This document shows, in pieces, positions 18,329-27,841 of a stretch of 32,375 nucleotides of DNA. Source of the DNA: Deltaproteobacteria bacterium (lineage in GTDB: Bacteria; Desulfobacterota; Binatia; HRBIN30); NCBI GenBank assembly GCA_017860575.1, contig JAGDMS010000008.1:1-32375 (forward strand). Reading direction: 5' to 3'. Every line of letters begins with the position of its first letter. The stretch's first letter is position 1. Both the position numbers and the translations under genes were made by a program. The notes beneath the pieces were generated by a model. That model had not been told where the DNA came from, did no database searches, and saw nothing but the letters and a program-made list of their open reading frames with translations.

Positions 18329-19434
18329 GCGGCCGCACCCGCACGGACACGCTCATGCCGGTACCAGGCCGCGCAGGTCCCCTCGCTGGACACCATGCAC
18401 GCACCGACCGGCGTATCGGGCGTGCAGCCGTGGTCGAACAGCGGACACTGCGGCGGCTCAACCACGCCCTTGAGCACCTCGCCACAGCGGCAGCCGCGCG
18501 GTTCCAGCGGCTGCGGAACCTCCACCACTATCCTCGACGCGTCCCGGTGGGCCCAGGCCGCCCGCAGCCCCAGACCAGAGCCGGGGATGTCGCCCAGCCC
18601 CCGCCAGCGGGTGTCCACCGGCTCGAAGAAATGGGCAATCAGCGCTTGCGCGTGCCGGTTCCCTTCCGCCCGGACGACGCGCGCGTAGAGATTGGCCACC
18701 CGAGGTGCGCACTCCACTCGCTGTCGCACCAACTCCTGGATGCCGAGCAGGATGTCCGCCGGTGTGAAGCCGACGACGGCCGCCGGCACGCCGAACTCGG
18801 TGCGCAGGAACTCGTAGGCGCCCGAACCGATGACGACAGACACGTGGCCGGGAAGCAGGAAGCCATCGACTTGCACCGCACCGTCGGCCACCAGCGCGCG
18901 GAGCGGTGGTTCGATCAGCTTACTGCCCGGCAGAATTTGAAAATTCCGGATCCCTTCAGATTCCGCTTCGGCGAGGGCCGCCGCCACCGTCGGAACAGTC
19001 GTCTCGAATCCGACGGCGAGGAAAACGACCCGCTTGGTCTGCTGCTCTCGCGCAATGGCGAGGGCATCACGGGGGGAATAGACCACGCGGATATCGCAAC
19101 CCTGGGCCCGCGCCTGTTCCAAACTGCCACGGCTCGACGGTACGCGCATCAGATCGCCAAAGGTGGCGATGATGATGTCCGGCAGCGCGGCCAGCGCTTC
19201 GGCGCGATCGAGATAATCGACCGGCGTCACGCAGACCGGGCAGCCGGGGCCCGAAATGAGGTGGACGCTCCGCGGCAACAGGCGGCGCAAGCCAGCCGCG
19301 GCGATGGCATGCGTATGCGTGCCGCAGACCTCCATGAAGGTCACGGCGCGATCCAGCCGGCCCGCCAGCTCGCCCAGGCGGTCGACCAAAGCGGCAACAG
19401 TGGCGCGGTCGGAGAAGGCATCAGGTGTGTTCAT
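18325..19434 (-). CDS. hypD: Hydrogenase maturation protein HypD
   Basis: The 369-residue iron-sulfur scaffold works with HypC to assemble the Fe(CN)2CO unit. The start MNTPDAF at 19434 overlaps the hypC TGA in an ATGA junction; longer upstream frames would run into hypC and are rejected. Conserved motifs are MEVCGTHTHAI (Cys37), SGPGCPVCVTP (Cys65 and Cys68), a GFETTVPT segment, LPGHVSVVIG, and the C-terminal [4Fe-4S] cysteines spread over GCRCGEVL, CPLFDHGC, GACMVSSEGTC. All the expected cysteines are present. The protein is cytoplasmic. Confidence 0.97.
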   Translation of the reverse strand: MNTPDAFSDRATVAALVDRLGELAGRLDRAVTFMEVCGTHTHAIAAAGLRRLLPRSVHLISGPGCPVCVTPVDYLDRAEALAALPDIIIATFGDLMRVPSSRGSLEQARAQGCDIRVVYSPRDALAIAREQQTKRVVFLAVGFETTVPTVAAALAEAESEGIRNFQILPGSKLIEPPLRALVADGAVQVDGFLLPGHVSVVIGSGAYEFLRTEFGVPAAVVGFTPADILLGIQELVRQRVECAPRVANLYARVVRAEGNRHAQALIAHFFEPVDTRWRGLGDIPGSGLGLRAAWAHRDASRIVVEVPQPLEPRGCRCGEVLKGVVEPPQCPLFDHGCTPDTPVGACMVSSEGTCAAWYRHERVRAGAAA

Positions 19435-19661
19435 TCCAGGCCGCCTTCGTCCTGAACCAGCTCGTCGAGCAGCTCGAGCGTCTTGCGCGCCTCGTCCGCG
19501 TCGACTGTCGCCAGCGCGTAACCCGCATGCACCAGCACGTACTCCCCAACCTGGGCTTCCGGGCACAGCATCAGGGAGATCTGCCGCTGCACACCGCGCA
19601 ACTCGGCCGTGCCATCCCACTCACCGCGGCCAACGAGCTGCATGGGTATGGCCAAACACAT
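19431..19661 (-). CDS. hypC: Hydrogenase maturation chaperone HypC
   Basis: A 76-residue HypC/HupF-family chaperone that carries the iron moiety with HypD and delivers it to the large subunit. It begins MCLAIPMQLV with the essential Cys2, and contains the GEYVLVHAGYALATVD block and the ALLE-like tail of the OB fold. The ATG overlaps the hypF stop by one base (TGATG), and AGAAGGAG lies just upstream inside the end of hypF. Only one HypC-type gene is visible in the window. Confidence 0.97.
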   Translation of the reverse strand: MCLAIPMQLVGRGEWDGTAELRGVQRQISLMLCPEAQVGEYVLVHAGYALATVDADEARKTLELLDELVQDEGGLE

Positions 19662-22024
19662 CAGCGTACTCCTTCTTCTCTCGGAACAACCCGACGCGCC
19701 ATACTGACCGTCGCCAGGACGGCCTGCCCGTACGCCAGCCCGCCATCGCCGGGCGGTACGGCGCGGGGAACGAGCGGTCGGAACCCCACCCGTTCGAATT
19801 CATCCTGCAACCCGTACCGTAGCAACCGGTTGACCAAACACCCTCCGCCAATGGCGACGACATCTACCTTAGCAGGAAACACGCGCCGCGCGAGAACAGC
19901 CGCAAGCCGACAAAACGTGGCATGGAAACCGACTGCGACGCGGGCGTGCGATTCGCCCTCAATGACACGGCGCGCCGCCGCGCCGAGCAACTGAGCCGTC
20001 GGCAGCTCGGGGACGTCCGGCGGCAGCGTGATTTCCGGCCACGGCTCGACCGACTCCGTGCAACGACAGGCGAGTGTTTCAAAGCGCGCCGCGGCCTCGC
20101 CTTCCCACCCGTTCTGCGCCGCCAAACCAAGCAACGCACCCGCCGCCTCGAACACACGACCCGCGCCGGTCGCCCGCGGCCAGCGGCCGCTAGCGGCGAG
20201 CTCGAGAACCTGCTGCGCCTGGCCCTCGGGCGCGATCCCTGCCAGGGGTAGCGCCGCCGGCAGTTCGCCGCAGCCGGCCACGGCAAGCGCCGCCACCGCC
20301 ACGCGCCACGGTTCGCGCACGGCCCGCTCCCCGCCGACCAACGGCAGGGGCGTTGCGTGCGCGACGCGGCGCCAGCGCAACTGTCCGTCGAGCAGCAGCC
20401 ATTCGCAGCCCCACGCCGTGCCGTCGGTGCCCCAGCCGGTACCGTCGAGGATGAGGGCCGCGCAGCGTGCATCGCCCGCGGGAAACGCACCGTGTTCGCC
20501 CAGCACCGCCGCCGCATGCGCCAGGTGATGCTGCACGCGCACGACGCACCCGCCACGCTCGCTCGCCAGCCGCTCCGCCAGCCACGTGCTCGGATAGTCC
20601 GGATGCAGATCGGCACACAGGACACGCGCTTGCACTTCCAGAAACCGTTCGAGATCCGCAGCCACCTCGCGCAGGAACTCGCGCGCCAGTTCGGTATCGA
20701 GATCTCCAACGTGCTGCGATGGAAACGCACTGTCACCCACCGCCAGGCAGGCCGTGGCCTGCAAATGCGCGCCAAGCGCGAGCACCGGATCCGGTGCCGC
20801 CTCGGGAAGCGCAAGCGCTCCCGGCACCCATCCCCGGGACCGCCGGACCACCACCGGCCCTTGGCGGGTCGCACGGACCACCGAGTCGTCCATCCGGTGG
20901 ACGATGTCACGGTCGTGCAGCAATAGCAGATCGGCGATGCGACTCAGGCGGGATCGCGCCTCGCGGTTACCGCGGCAAATCGGTTCATCCGTCACGTTGC
21001 CAGACGTCATGACCAGTGCTGGATACGGTGCCTGGCGGAAGAGTTCTACATGCAAGGGCGTCGTCGGCAGCATCACGCCAACGTCGTCGATGCCGGGCGC
21101 GATGTCCTCCGCCAAGCCGGCCCCGGGCTGCCGCGGCGCCAGCACGATCGGCGCGTGTGACGCGCGCAACCAACGCTCGTCTTCCGGTCGCAACACGACC
21201 AGGCGGCGCGCCACCTCCAGGTCCGGCACCATGACGGCAAATGGCTTGGTCGGGCGCCGCTTCAACGCGCGCAAGCGGCGCACCGCTGCCCCTTCGTCCG
21301 CGCGGCACGCCAGTTGAAAGCCGCCCAATCCTTTCACCGCCACCACCTGTCCACCGGACAACGCGGCCTGCGCGGCAACAACCGCCGCACGTCCCTCCGC
21401 AACGGGTTCCGCTCCCGTGCCCGCAAGCCACAGTCGCGGCCCACACGCCGGGCAACCGATCGGTTCGGCATGGAAGCGGCGGCTGCCCGGGTCGGCGTAC
21501 TCCGCCGCGCAAGCGGGGCAGAGAGGAAAGCACGCCATCGAGGTGCGGTCACGATCGTACGGCAGGCTGTATGTCAGCGAGTAGCGCGGGCCGCAGTTCG
21601 TGCAGGTGATGAACGCGTACCGGTGCCGCCGGTCAGACGGGTCGTCCATCTCACGGCGACAGTCGTCGCAGAGCATCGTATCGGGCGGGATGAGCGCATG
21701 CCGCCGCGGCCCTGCCGTCGAAACTACCACCGTAAATTGCTGCTCGCCGAGCGCCACCGCCGCACGCACCTCGACAGCATCGAGGCGGGCCAGCGGCGGC
21801 AGGTTCTCGGGCAGGCGGCGCTGGAAAGTTTCGACGGCTTCGATCGGGCCCTCGATCTCGATCATCGCGCCGTCGGGATCGTTTCGTACCCACCCGGCAA
21901 GGCCTAGCGAAACGGCCAACCGGTGCACCGCGGGCCGAAAACCCACGGCCTGCACCACACCACGGCATGCCAGGCGGCGACGAATCACATCGACTTCTCG
22001 CATATCGCATATCGCATATCGCAT
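19661..22024 (-). CDS. hypF: Carbamoyltransferase HypF
   Basis: About 787 residues from ATG 22024. HypF uses carbamoyl phosphate and ATP to carbamoylate the C-terminal Cys of HypE. Domains in order are: acylphosphatase (CRGVVQAVGFRPAVHR, with Gly to Ala in the usual VQGVGFRP, then WVRNDPDG); paired zinc knuckles (LCDDC, CTNCGPRY, CPLCPAC-like and CPACGP segments); a YrdC-like domain (KGLGGFQLACRA); and a Kae1-like domain with VQHHLAHAAAV metal ligands and IGGGCLVNRLL. The start is uncertain. ATG 22024 has GGAGGG 11 nt upstream and sits at the entrance of a 4x heptanucleotide repeat. ATG 22003 at its exit is in the same frame. ATG 22087 overlaps the protease stop (ATGA). The first two give the usual family length. 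The stop is fused to the hypC start. Confidence 0.95.
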   Translation of the reverse strand: MRYAICDMREVDVIRRRLACRGVVQAVGFRPAVHRLAVSLGLAGWVRNDPDGAMIEIEGPIEAVETFQRRLPENLPPLARLDAVEVRAAVALGEQQFTVVVSTAGPRRHALIPPDTMLCDDCRREMDDPSDRRHRYAFITCTNCGPRYSLTYSLPYDRDRTSMACFPLCPACAAEYADPGSRRFHAEPIGCPACGPRLWLAGTGAEPVAEGRAAVVAAQAALSGGQVVAVKGLGGFQLACRADEGAAVRRLRALKRRPTKPFAVMVPDLEVARRLVVLRPEDERWLRASHAPIVLAPRQPGAGLAEDIAPGIDDVGVMLPTTPLHVELFRQAPYPALVMTSGNVTDEPICRGNREARSRLSRIADLLLLHDRDIVHRMDDSVVRATRQGPVVVRRSRGWVPGALALPEAAPDPVLALGAHLQATACLAVGDSAFPSQHVGDLDTELAREFLREVAADLERFLEVQARVLCADLHPDYPSTWLAERLASERGGCVVRVQHHLAHAAAVLGEHGAFPAGDARCAALILDGTGWGTDGTAWGCEWLLLDGQLRWRRVAHATPLPLVGGERAVREPWRVAVAALAVAGCGELPAALPLAGIAPEGQAQQVLELAASGRWPRATGAGRVFEAAGALLGLAAQNGWEGEAAARFETLACRCTESVEPWPEITLPPDVPELPTAQLLGAAARRVIEGESHARVAVGFHATFCRLAAVLARRVFPAKVDVVAIGGGCLVNRLLRYGLQDEFERVGFRPLVPRAVPPGDGGLAYGQAVLATVSMARRVVPREEGVR

Positions 22025-22026
22025 AT
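21999..22026 (-). repeat. Heptanucleotide tandem repeat (4x) at the hypF start
   Basis: Plus-strand CGCATAT occurs four times without interruption at 21999-22026. On the coding strand this reads ATATGCG repeats containing ATG at 22024, 22017, 22010 and 22003. Because seven is not a multiple of three, the ATGs fall in all three frames, and the first and fourth share the hypF frame. A GGAGGG site lies directly upstream. Gain or loss of one unit would change which ATG nearest the ribosome-binding site is in frame. Confidence 0.85.
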
Positions 22027-22083
22027 CGCCAGGGGCCCTCCAAACGATAGGCGCTACGCGATCAGCGAGACGCGCGTCCGAAA

Positions 22084-22569
22084 TCATACCGTCGCGTCGA
22101 CCAAGGCACAGATCTCCGCGCACACCTGGTCGGTAATGTCCGGCAGGCGTACCGCCAGCTCCGCACTCACGCCGACACCCATCTCCTGTAGTGGCGCAAT
22201 CGACACCGCAAACAGCGTAACGCACGGGGCGCCGCCGAGCAGGTACAACGCGTCGAGCAGGTCCTTGAGGCCAATGTCATGCGCCGTCAGCGTGCGTGGG
22301 TAGTCGGCAGAATAGCGTGGCTGCAGACGGCGCAGGGTGCCGACCGGCGCACCATCGACAGTCGCGTCGACCAGGATGACGTGGCGGGCCTGCTGCAGGA
22401 CGCCGAGCAAGTGGAAGCCACCGGTGCCGCCATCCAGACACGTGACGTCGCCCGGCAGCGGACGCTGCTCCACTTGCCGAACGACTTCGACACCGACACC
22501 CTCGTCGCCCATGAGGATGTTGCCGATGCCCAGGACGAGCAAGGGAGTAGTCACGCATGCACCCGACAC
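22084..22569 (-). CDS. hyaD: Hydrogenase maturation protease (HyaD/HupD type)
   Basis: A peptidase of about 161 residues of the M52 family that removes the C-terminal peptide of the large subunit once nickel is in place. Diagnostic motifs are LVLGIGNILMGDEGVGVEVV, with the nickel-sensing Glu/Asp in MGDEG, then DGGTGGFHLL, VDATVDG, and a late AHDIGLKDLL with His. The start is GTG 22569; GTG 22554 would give MTTPLLVLGIGN and match family length equally well. It follows cytochrome b by 136 nt, a gap with strong inverted repeats. Its stop overlaps a possible hypF ATG at 22087. The likely substrate is the tail after His556 of the neighbouring large subunit. Confidence 0.93.
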   Translation of the reverse strand: MSGACVTTPLLVLGIGNILMGDEGVGVEVVRQVEQRPLPGDVTCLDGGTGGFHLLGVLQQARHVILVDATVDGAPVGTLRRLQPRYSADYPRTLTAHDIGLKDLLDALYLLGGAPCVTLFAVSIAPLQEMGVGVSAELAVRLPDITDQVCAEICALVDATV

Positions 22570-22607
22570 AGTGGCGACAGGCCTCTGTAGATCGTCTCAA
22601 AACTCAG

Positions 22608-22681
22608 AGACAACAGACTTGGAGACGACAGACAACAGACGCTATCCCAAGTGCTCGGTGTCCGAAGTCTGTTGTCTGTCG
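22608..22681. repeat. Nested inverted repeats, two mutually exclusive hairpins
   Basis: The right arm at 22665-22681 can pair with two left arms. One perfect 15-bp stem is 22626-22640 with 22667-22681 (26-nt loop). The other is a perfect 13-bp stem of 22608-22620 with 22665-22677. The two left arms share the direct repeat GACAACAGAC. Only one hairpin can form at a time. The position, between the cytochrome b and protease genes of the operon, suits an attenuator or an RNA-processing site. It could also be a dispersed genomic repeat. Confidence 0.75.
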
Positions 22682-22705
22682 ATCTGACGCCTGTTTTCTC
22701 CAACC

Positions 22706-23395
22706 CTAGCCGACGATCTGATCCTTCTTCTCGAACTTCCAGCCACCCACCATCGACGACGTCGTACCGCGCCCCTCGACATAGTCGTGGTAGAAGACCA
22801 GATACACGTGAATGATGGCGAAGACGACGAAAAACCACATGCCCGCGTGGTGCCACTGGCGCACGGCGAAATCCCCGCCCATCAGCGGCACGGTCCAGGT
22901 GAAAAAGCGGGGCAAGGCGGAGGCGCTCATGCTCGAGTACAGTGCGAATCCCGTCACCGCCTGGAACAGGAACACGAGGAACGACAGGAAATAGATGAAT
23001 CCCGCCAGCGCGTTGTGCCCGATGGACACGAACCGGGGGGGATGGGTTTGCAGAATGTCCACCCGTAACGTCTCGACGATCTCCGCAATCTGCTCCCGCG
23101 TGTGGGGAAGGAAATTGGTCCAGCGCGCATAGCGATTGCCGACGAAGCCCCAGTAGATCCGCACCAGGAAATTGAAGAAGAACACGAATGCGGCCACGAA
23201 GTGGACCATGCGGACCGTCCCGAACCAGTACTGCTGGTAGGCTTCGTCCGCATATTCCACGCTGAGCGGGGCACCGATGAGATAGCCGGTGCCAATCAAC
23301 GCGAGCACACACACGAAGTTCACCCAGTGGTAGAGCCGCACGGGCAGCTCCCACACATACACTCGGTAATAGGCCGACACCTCACTGGTCGCCAT
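22706..23395 (-). CDS. hyaC: Ni/Fe-hydrogenase b-type cytochrome subunit
   Basis: A 229-residue integral membrane diheme cytochrome b that anchors the hydrogenase and passes electrons from H2 to the quinone pool. The start MATSEVSAYYRVYVWE at 23395 has GGAGCG upstream and lies 10 nt after the large-subunit stop; longer starts would overlap that gene. About four membrane segments are visible: WVNFVCVLALIGTGYLI, MVHFVAAFVFFFNFLV, ALAGFIYFLSFLVFLFQAVTG and AGMWFFVVFAIIHVYLVFY. Histidine heme-ligand candidates sit in RLYHW, VRMVHF and QWHHAGM plus IIHVY. Sequence and length match HyaC/HupC. Confidence 0.95.
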   Translation of the reverse strand: MATSEVSAYYRVYVWELPVRLYHWVNFVCVLALIGTGYLIGAPLSVEYADEAYQQYWFGTVRMVHFVAAFVFFFNFLVRIYWGFVGNRYARWTNFLPHTREQIAEIVETLRVDILQTHPPRFVSIGHNALAGFIYFLSFLVFLFQAVTGFALYSSMSASALPRFFTWTVPLMGGDFAVRQWHHAGMWFFVVFAIIHVYLVFYHDYVEGRGTTSSMVGGWKFEKKDQIVG

Positions 23396-23405
23396 GGTCG
23401 CGCTC

Positions 23406-25117
<1,712 letters not shown>

Positions 25118-25121
<4 letters not shown>

Positions 25122-26242
25122 GACTGCTTCCCTCCGGTCGGGGCTGCCGGCGGGGTGATCGACTCCGCCATCTCTTTCTGGATCACCTTGCGCTTGAAGA
25201 CGTTGGTCGCCACTGCATGCGCCGCCACGCCCGCCACCGCCGCCGCTCCGATCACCGCGCCGATGGTATCGGCCGTAGACTCGATGCCGAACCCCGGGAA
25301 TGAGGCCAGGTGCCGGTAGAACGGACCGTTGTCCCAGAAGCCGTTTTCACTGCAGCCGATACAACCATGCCCCGATTGGATGGGATAGCTCGTGCCTTGA
25401 TTCCAGCGTGTGACCGAGCACGCATTGTAGGTCACGGGACCACGGCACCCCATCTTGTACAGGCAATAACCCTTGCGCGCGTGCTCGTCGTCCCAGGAGC
25501 GCACGAACATACCAGCATCGTAGTACGGCCGTCGGTAGCAGGTGTCGTGCACACGCCGCCCGTAGAACTCCCGCGGCCGGCCCTGGCTGTCGAGTTCGGG
25601 GCTGCGGCCCATGACGAGCAGATGCGTCACTACGCCCGTCATCACATCGGCAATCGGCGGACAGCCCGGCACGTTGATCACCGGCTTGCGCACGATTTTG
25701 TGGATGGGCGTGGCGTTGGTCGGATTCGGCTTGGCAGCCTGGATGCAGCCGTTGGAAGCGCAGCTGCCCCACGCAATGATGGCGGCCGCCTTGTCGGCGG
25801 CCTCGTGCAGGATGTCTTCCGCGGAGCGGCCGGCAATCATGCAGTACACGCCGTCGTCCTTCAGAGGCACCGATCCCTCAACCAGAAGGATGTACTCGCC
25901 CGGATGGTTCTTGATGGTGTCCGCCAGGCATTTCTCCGCTTGCGCTCCCGCAGCAGCCTGCAGCGTCTCGGTGTAATTCAGCGACAGATAGTCGAAGAGC
26001 ACGTCCGCCACGATGGGGTGGGACGAACGGATGAAGGATTCGCTGCAGCACGTGCACTCCTGGAAGTGGAGCCAGGCAACCGGTGGCCGAGGCTTCTTGT
26101 CCAGGGCGTACACCACCTTGCGCAGGCCCGTCGCCTGGAGGCCGGCAATGCCCATGGCGTAACTGCAAAACTGAAGGAACTCGCGCCGCGCGTACCCCTT
26201 GCGCTGCATCCAGTCCCCAATGGACAGTCGTGACTCGGCCAT
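25118..26242 (-). CDS. hyaA: [NiFe]-hydrogenase small subunit, six-cysteine O2-tolerant type (group 1d)
   Basis: The 374-residue electron-transfer subunit starts at ATG 26242 with AGGAG seven bases upstream. A twin-arginine signal lies at 18-45 (ARREFLQFC). The proximal cluster region is ECTCCSESF, with Cys63, Cys65 and Cys66, then WGSC (161), GCIQAA (166) and PGCPP (194). Cys65 and Cys166 correspond to the two extra cysteines of the [4Fe-3S] cluster in E. coli Hyd-1 and Ralstonia MBH. Distal ligands are His232, Cys235, Cys260 and Cys266. Medial ligands are Cys275, Cys294 and Cys297 in CIGCSENGFWD, with Asn after CSE as in Hyd-1. A C-terminal membrane helix (GAVIGAAAVAGVAAHAV) follows. It is the first gene of the operon. 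Confidence 0.97.
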
Positions 26243-26569
26243 ACACGCTCCTCTCTGCAAGCCGAAAGACCGTGGCTCGATGCCAAGGTTTTCTTATTTC
26301 TTGCATTCGAAAAGACAATGCCGCGTGACATGGGAATACATGCGTTAGAGCAACTCCCAACTGATCAACGCCGGCAAATGCGCATGATGAAGCGCATGCC
26401 TTCTCAGAGTGACAGGCAGGATGCTACGATCGGCGGCAATGAGACCATTGAGAGCTGCTGTTTTGGCAGCGTCACCAACGGTGCAGGCCGGCGCGGCGGG
26501 CACAGCGGCCTGCCGCCACCAGTCATTGAGCAATCTCCGATGCAGGAGTCGCACCCGTAAGGAGCGGTG
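26243..26569. promoter_or_regulatory. Divergent promoter region between hydrogenase operon and hypA
   Basis: This 327-bp gap separates the two divergently read hydrogenase transcripts and must hold both promoters. An A/T-rich patch at about 26288-26318 stands out from the GC-rich surroundings. Read on the minus strand, it contains TTGTCT followed after 16 nt by TAAGAA, a weak sigma-70-like match toward the small subunit. A 6-bp inverted repeat, ATGCGC (26378-26383) and GCGCAT (26392-26397), could be an operator. I see no convincing sigma-54 box. Confidence 0.45.
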
Positions 26570-26983
26570 GTGCACGAATTCGCCCTAGCTCAGGCAGTGG
26601 TCGACGCGGCGCTGCAGACAGCGGACCAGGCTGGTATCCGGCGCATCGTGCGGATCACGGTTCGGATCGGCGAGCTGCAGCAGATCGAGCGGGACTGCTT
26701 CGCCTTCGCACTCAACGAAGTGCTACCGACTACCGAACCGCGGTTGGTCGACGTTGCCATCGCGATCGAGACCGAGGCAGCGCGGTTCCGCTGTCGCCCC
26801 TGTGCACATGCCTTCGCGCTGCCCGATGTCCAACCGCTGGAGGGCGACAGCGAGGCGGAAGCCATCCATTTCATTCCCGAATTGGCGCATGCGTTCATCC
26901 GCTGTCCCCGCTGTCAGAGTCCGGATTTCGAAGTGCTCGCAGGGCGCGGCGTGATTCTGCAATCCCTGGAAGGGGATCAGTGA
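26570..26983 (+). CDS. hypA: Nickel metallochaperone HypA, long-linker (archaeal-like) form
   Basis: The 137-residue protein delivers nickel to the hydrogenase large subunit. Two adjacent GTG codons exist; the second (26570) gives MHEFALAQAV and places the nickel ligand His2 correctly, with AAGGAG five bases before. The zinc site uses Cys75, Cys78 (CRPC) and Cys112, Cys115 (CPRC). The 33 residues between the two knuckles are far more than the roughly 12 of E. coli HypA. They match, from memory, the spacing of Thermococcus kodakarensis HypA (Cys73, 76, 110, 113). The next gene starts 3 nt later, so they are certainly co-transcribed. Confidence 0.95.
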   Translation: MHEFALAQAVVDAALQTADQAGIRRIVRITVRIGELQQIERDCFAFALNEVLPTTEPRLVDVAIAIETEAARFRCRPCAHAFALPDVQPLEGDSEAEAIHFIPELAHAFIRCPRCQSPDFEVLAGRGVILQSLEGDQ

Positions 26984-26986
26984 GTC

Positions 26987-27742
26987 ATGGACCCCCGCCT
27001 GGCCGGAATCGAGCGCCGACTCGCCGAGGTCCGTCGCGTAATCGCGGTGACCGGAGGTAAGGGCGGCATCGGCAAGAGTTCAGTTGCCTCGATCCTGGCG
27101 CTGGTGCTGGCGGAGAGGGGGCTGCGCGTGGGCCTGCTGGATCTGGATGTCACAGCACCCACTGACCACATAATTCTTGGCGCCGACGACTCTGTTCCAA
27201 CGGAGGAGTTCGGCCTGCAACCGCCGCAGGTCCATGGCATCCGCTTCATGTCCGTGAGCCAGTTCCTGGGCCACGAACCCGCGCCGCTGCGCGGCACCGA
27301 CGTCACGAACGTCATCCTCGAACTGCTGGCGGTGACCTGCTGGGGCACACTCGACGTGTTGGTCATCGACATGCCACCCGGTCTCGGCGATGCCAGTCTC
27401 GACGTCGTTCGACTCCTGCGACGGGCCGAGTACCTCGTCGTTGCGGGGCGATCCCGCGTCGTCGTGGAAACGGTGCGGCGCATGTTGCACTTCCTCAGCG
27501 ACCTGCGCGTCCCGATCTGCGGCGTGGTGGAGAACATGGCCCGGGAGCCGGGCGCTGTGGTCGAGGCGCTCGCCCGCCAATATGCTGTCCCCTATCTCGG
27601 TGCCCTGCCCTTCGACCCTCACCTCGAGGACGCGCACGGCCGCGCGGCGCACATCGGCCGCACGGCGATCGCCGTGGCACTGCGCGGCATGCGGGATCAG
27701 CTGTTCCCGCACTCGGCGGGCGGCCAGCACCCCGCTCCGTAG
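26987..27742 (+). CDS. Mrp/MinD-family ATPase, putative archaeal-type HypB
   Basis: A 251-residue cytoplasmic P-loop ATPase of the deviant Walker A class. It has VTGGKGGIGKSS at 21-32, with signature Lys25 and Lys30, then LLDLDVTAPT (switch I region, about 48-57), LVIDMPPGLGD (Walker B-like, about 120-130) and a late VVENMA. It lacks the GTPase HypB hallmarks (His-rich N-terminus, GSGKT P-loop, NKxD) and also the CxxC scaffold motif usual in Nbp35/ApbC proteins. It sits 3 nt after hypA, where hypB normally stands. Thermococcales are known to use a Mrp/MinD-type HypB that forms a complex with HypA and drives nickel loading on ATP hydrolysis. Assignment of that role here is inferred from family plus position. 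An iron-sulfur carrier role is the alternative. Confidence 0.85.
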   Translation: MDPRLAGIERRLAEVRRVIAVTGGKGGIGKSSVASILALVLAERGLRVGLLDLDVTAPTDHIILGADDSVPTEEFGLQPPQVHGIRFMSVSQFLGHEPAPLRGTDVTNVILELLAVTCWGTLDVLVIDMPPGLGDASLDVVRLLRRAEYLVVAGRSRVVVETVRRMLHFLSDLRVPICGVVENMAREPGAVVEALARQYAVPYLGALPFDPHLEDAHGRAAHIGRTAIAVALRGMRDQLFPHSAGGQHPAP

Positions 27743-27841
27743 GCGGGCGCCCAGGAGCGCAGGGCATCTTGACTCCGGCGCGTTCGCCACACAAGCTGTG
27801 CGCTGGCCACGCCGAGACCGGCGGACAAGGAGGATCTCGAG

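Noticed and set aside
19434-19620. HypD extended upstream to 19620
   Set aside because: The extension would cover most of hypC. The ATGA junction at 19434 and family length support the shorter form.
22087-22225. HypF extended upstream to 22225
   Set aside because: The added 46 residues lie antisense-free but inside the protease coding region in another frame, have no family similarity, and better starts exist at 22024, 22003 or 22087.
21999-22681. CRISPR array, because of several short repeats
   Set aside because: Repeat units are 7 bp in pure tandem or simple inverted repeats, with no regular spacers and no cas genes.
26243-26569. A sigma-54 promoter in the divergent hydrogenase control region
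   Set aside because: The best partial match (TTGGCAG followed by GGTGCA) has wrong spacing and poor -12 agreement.
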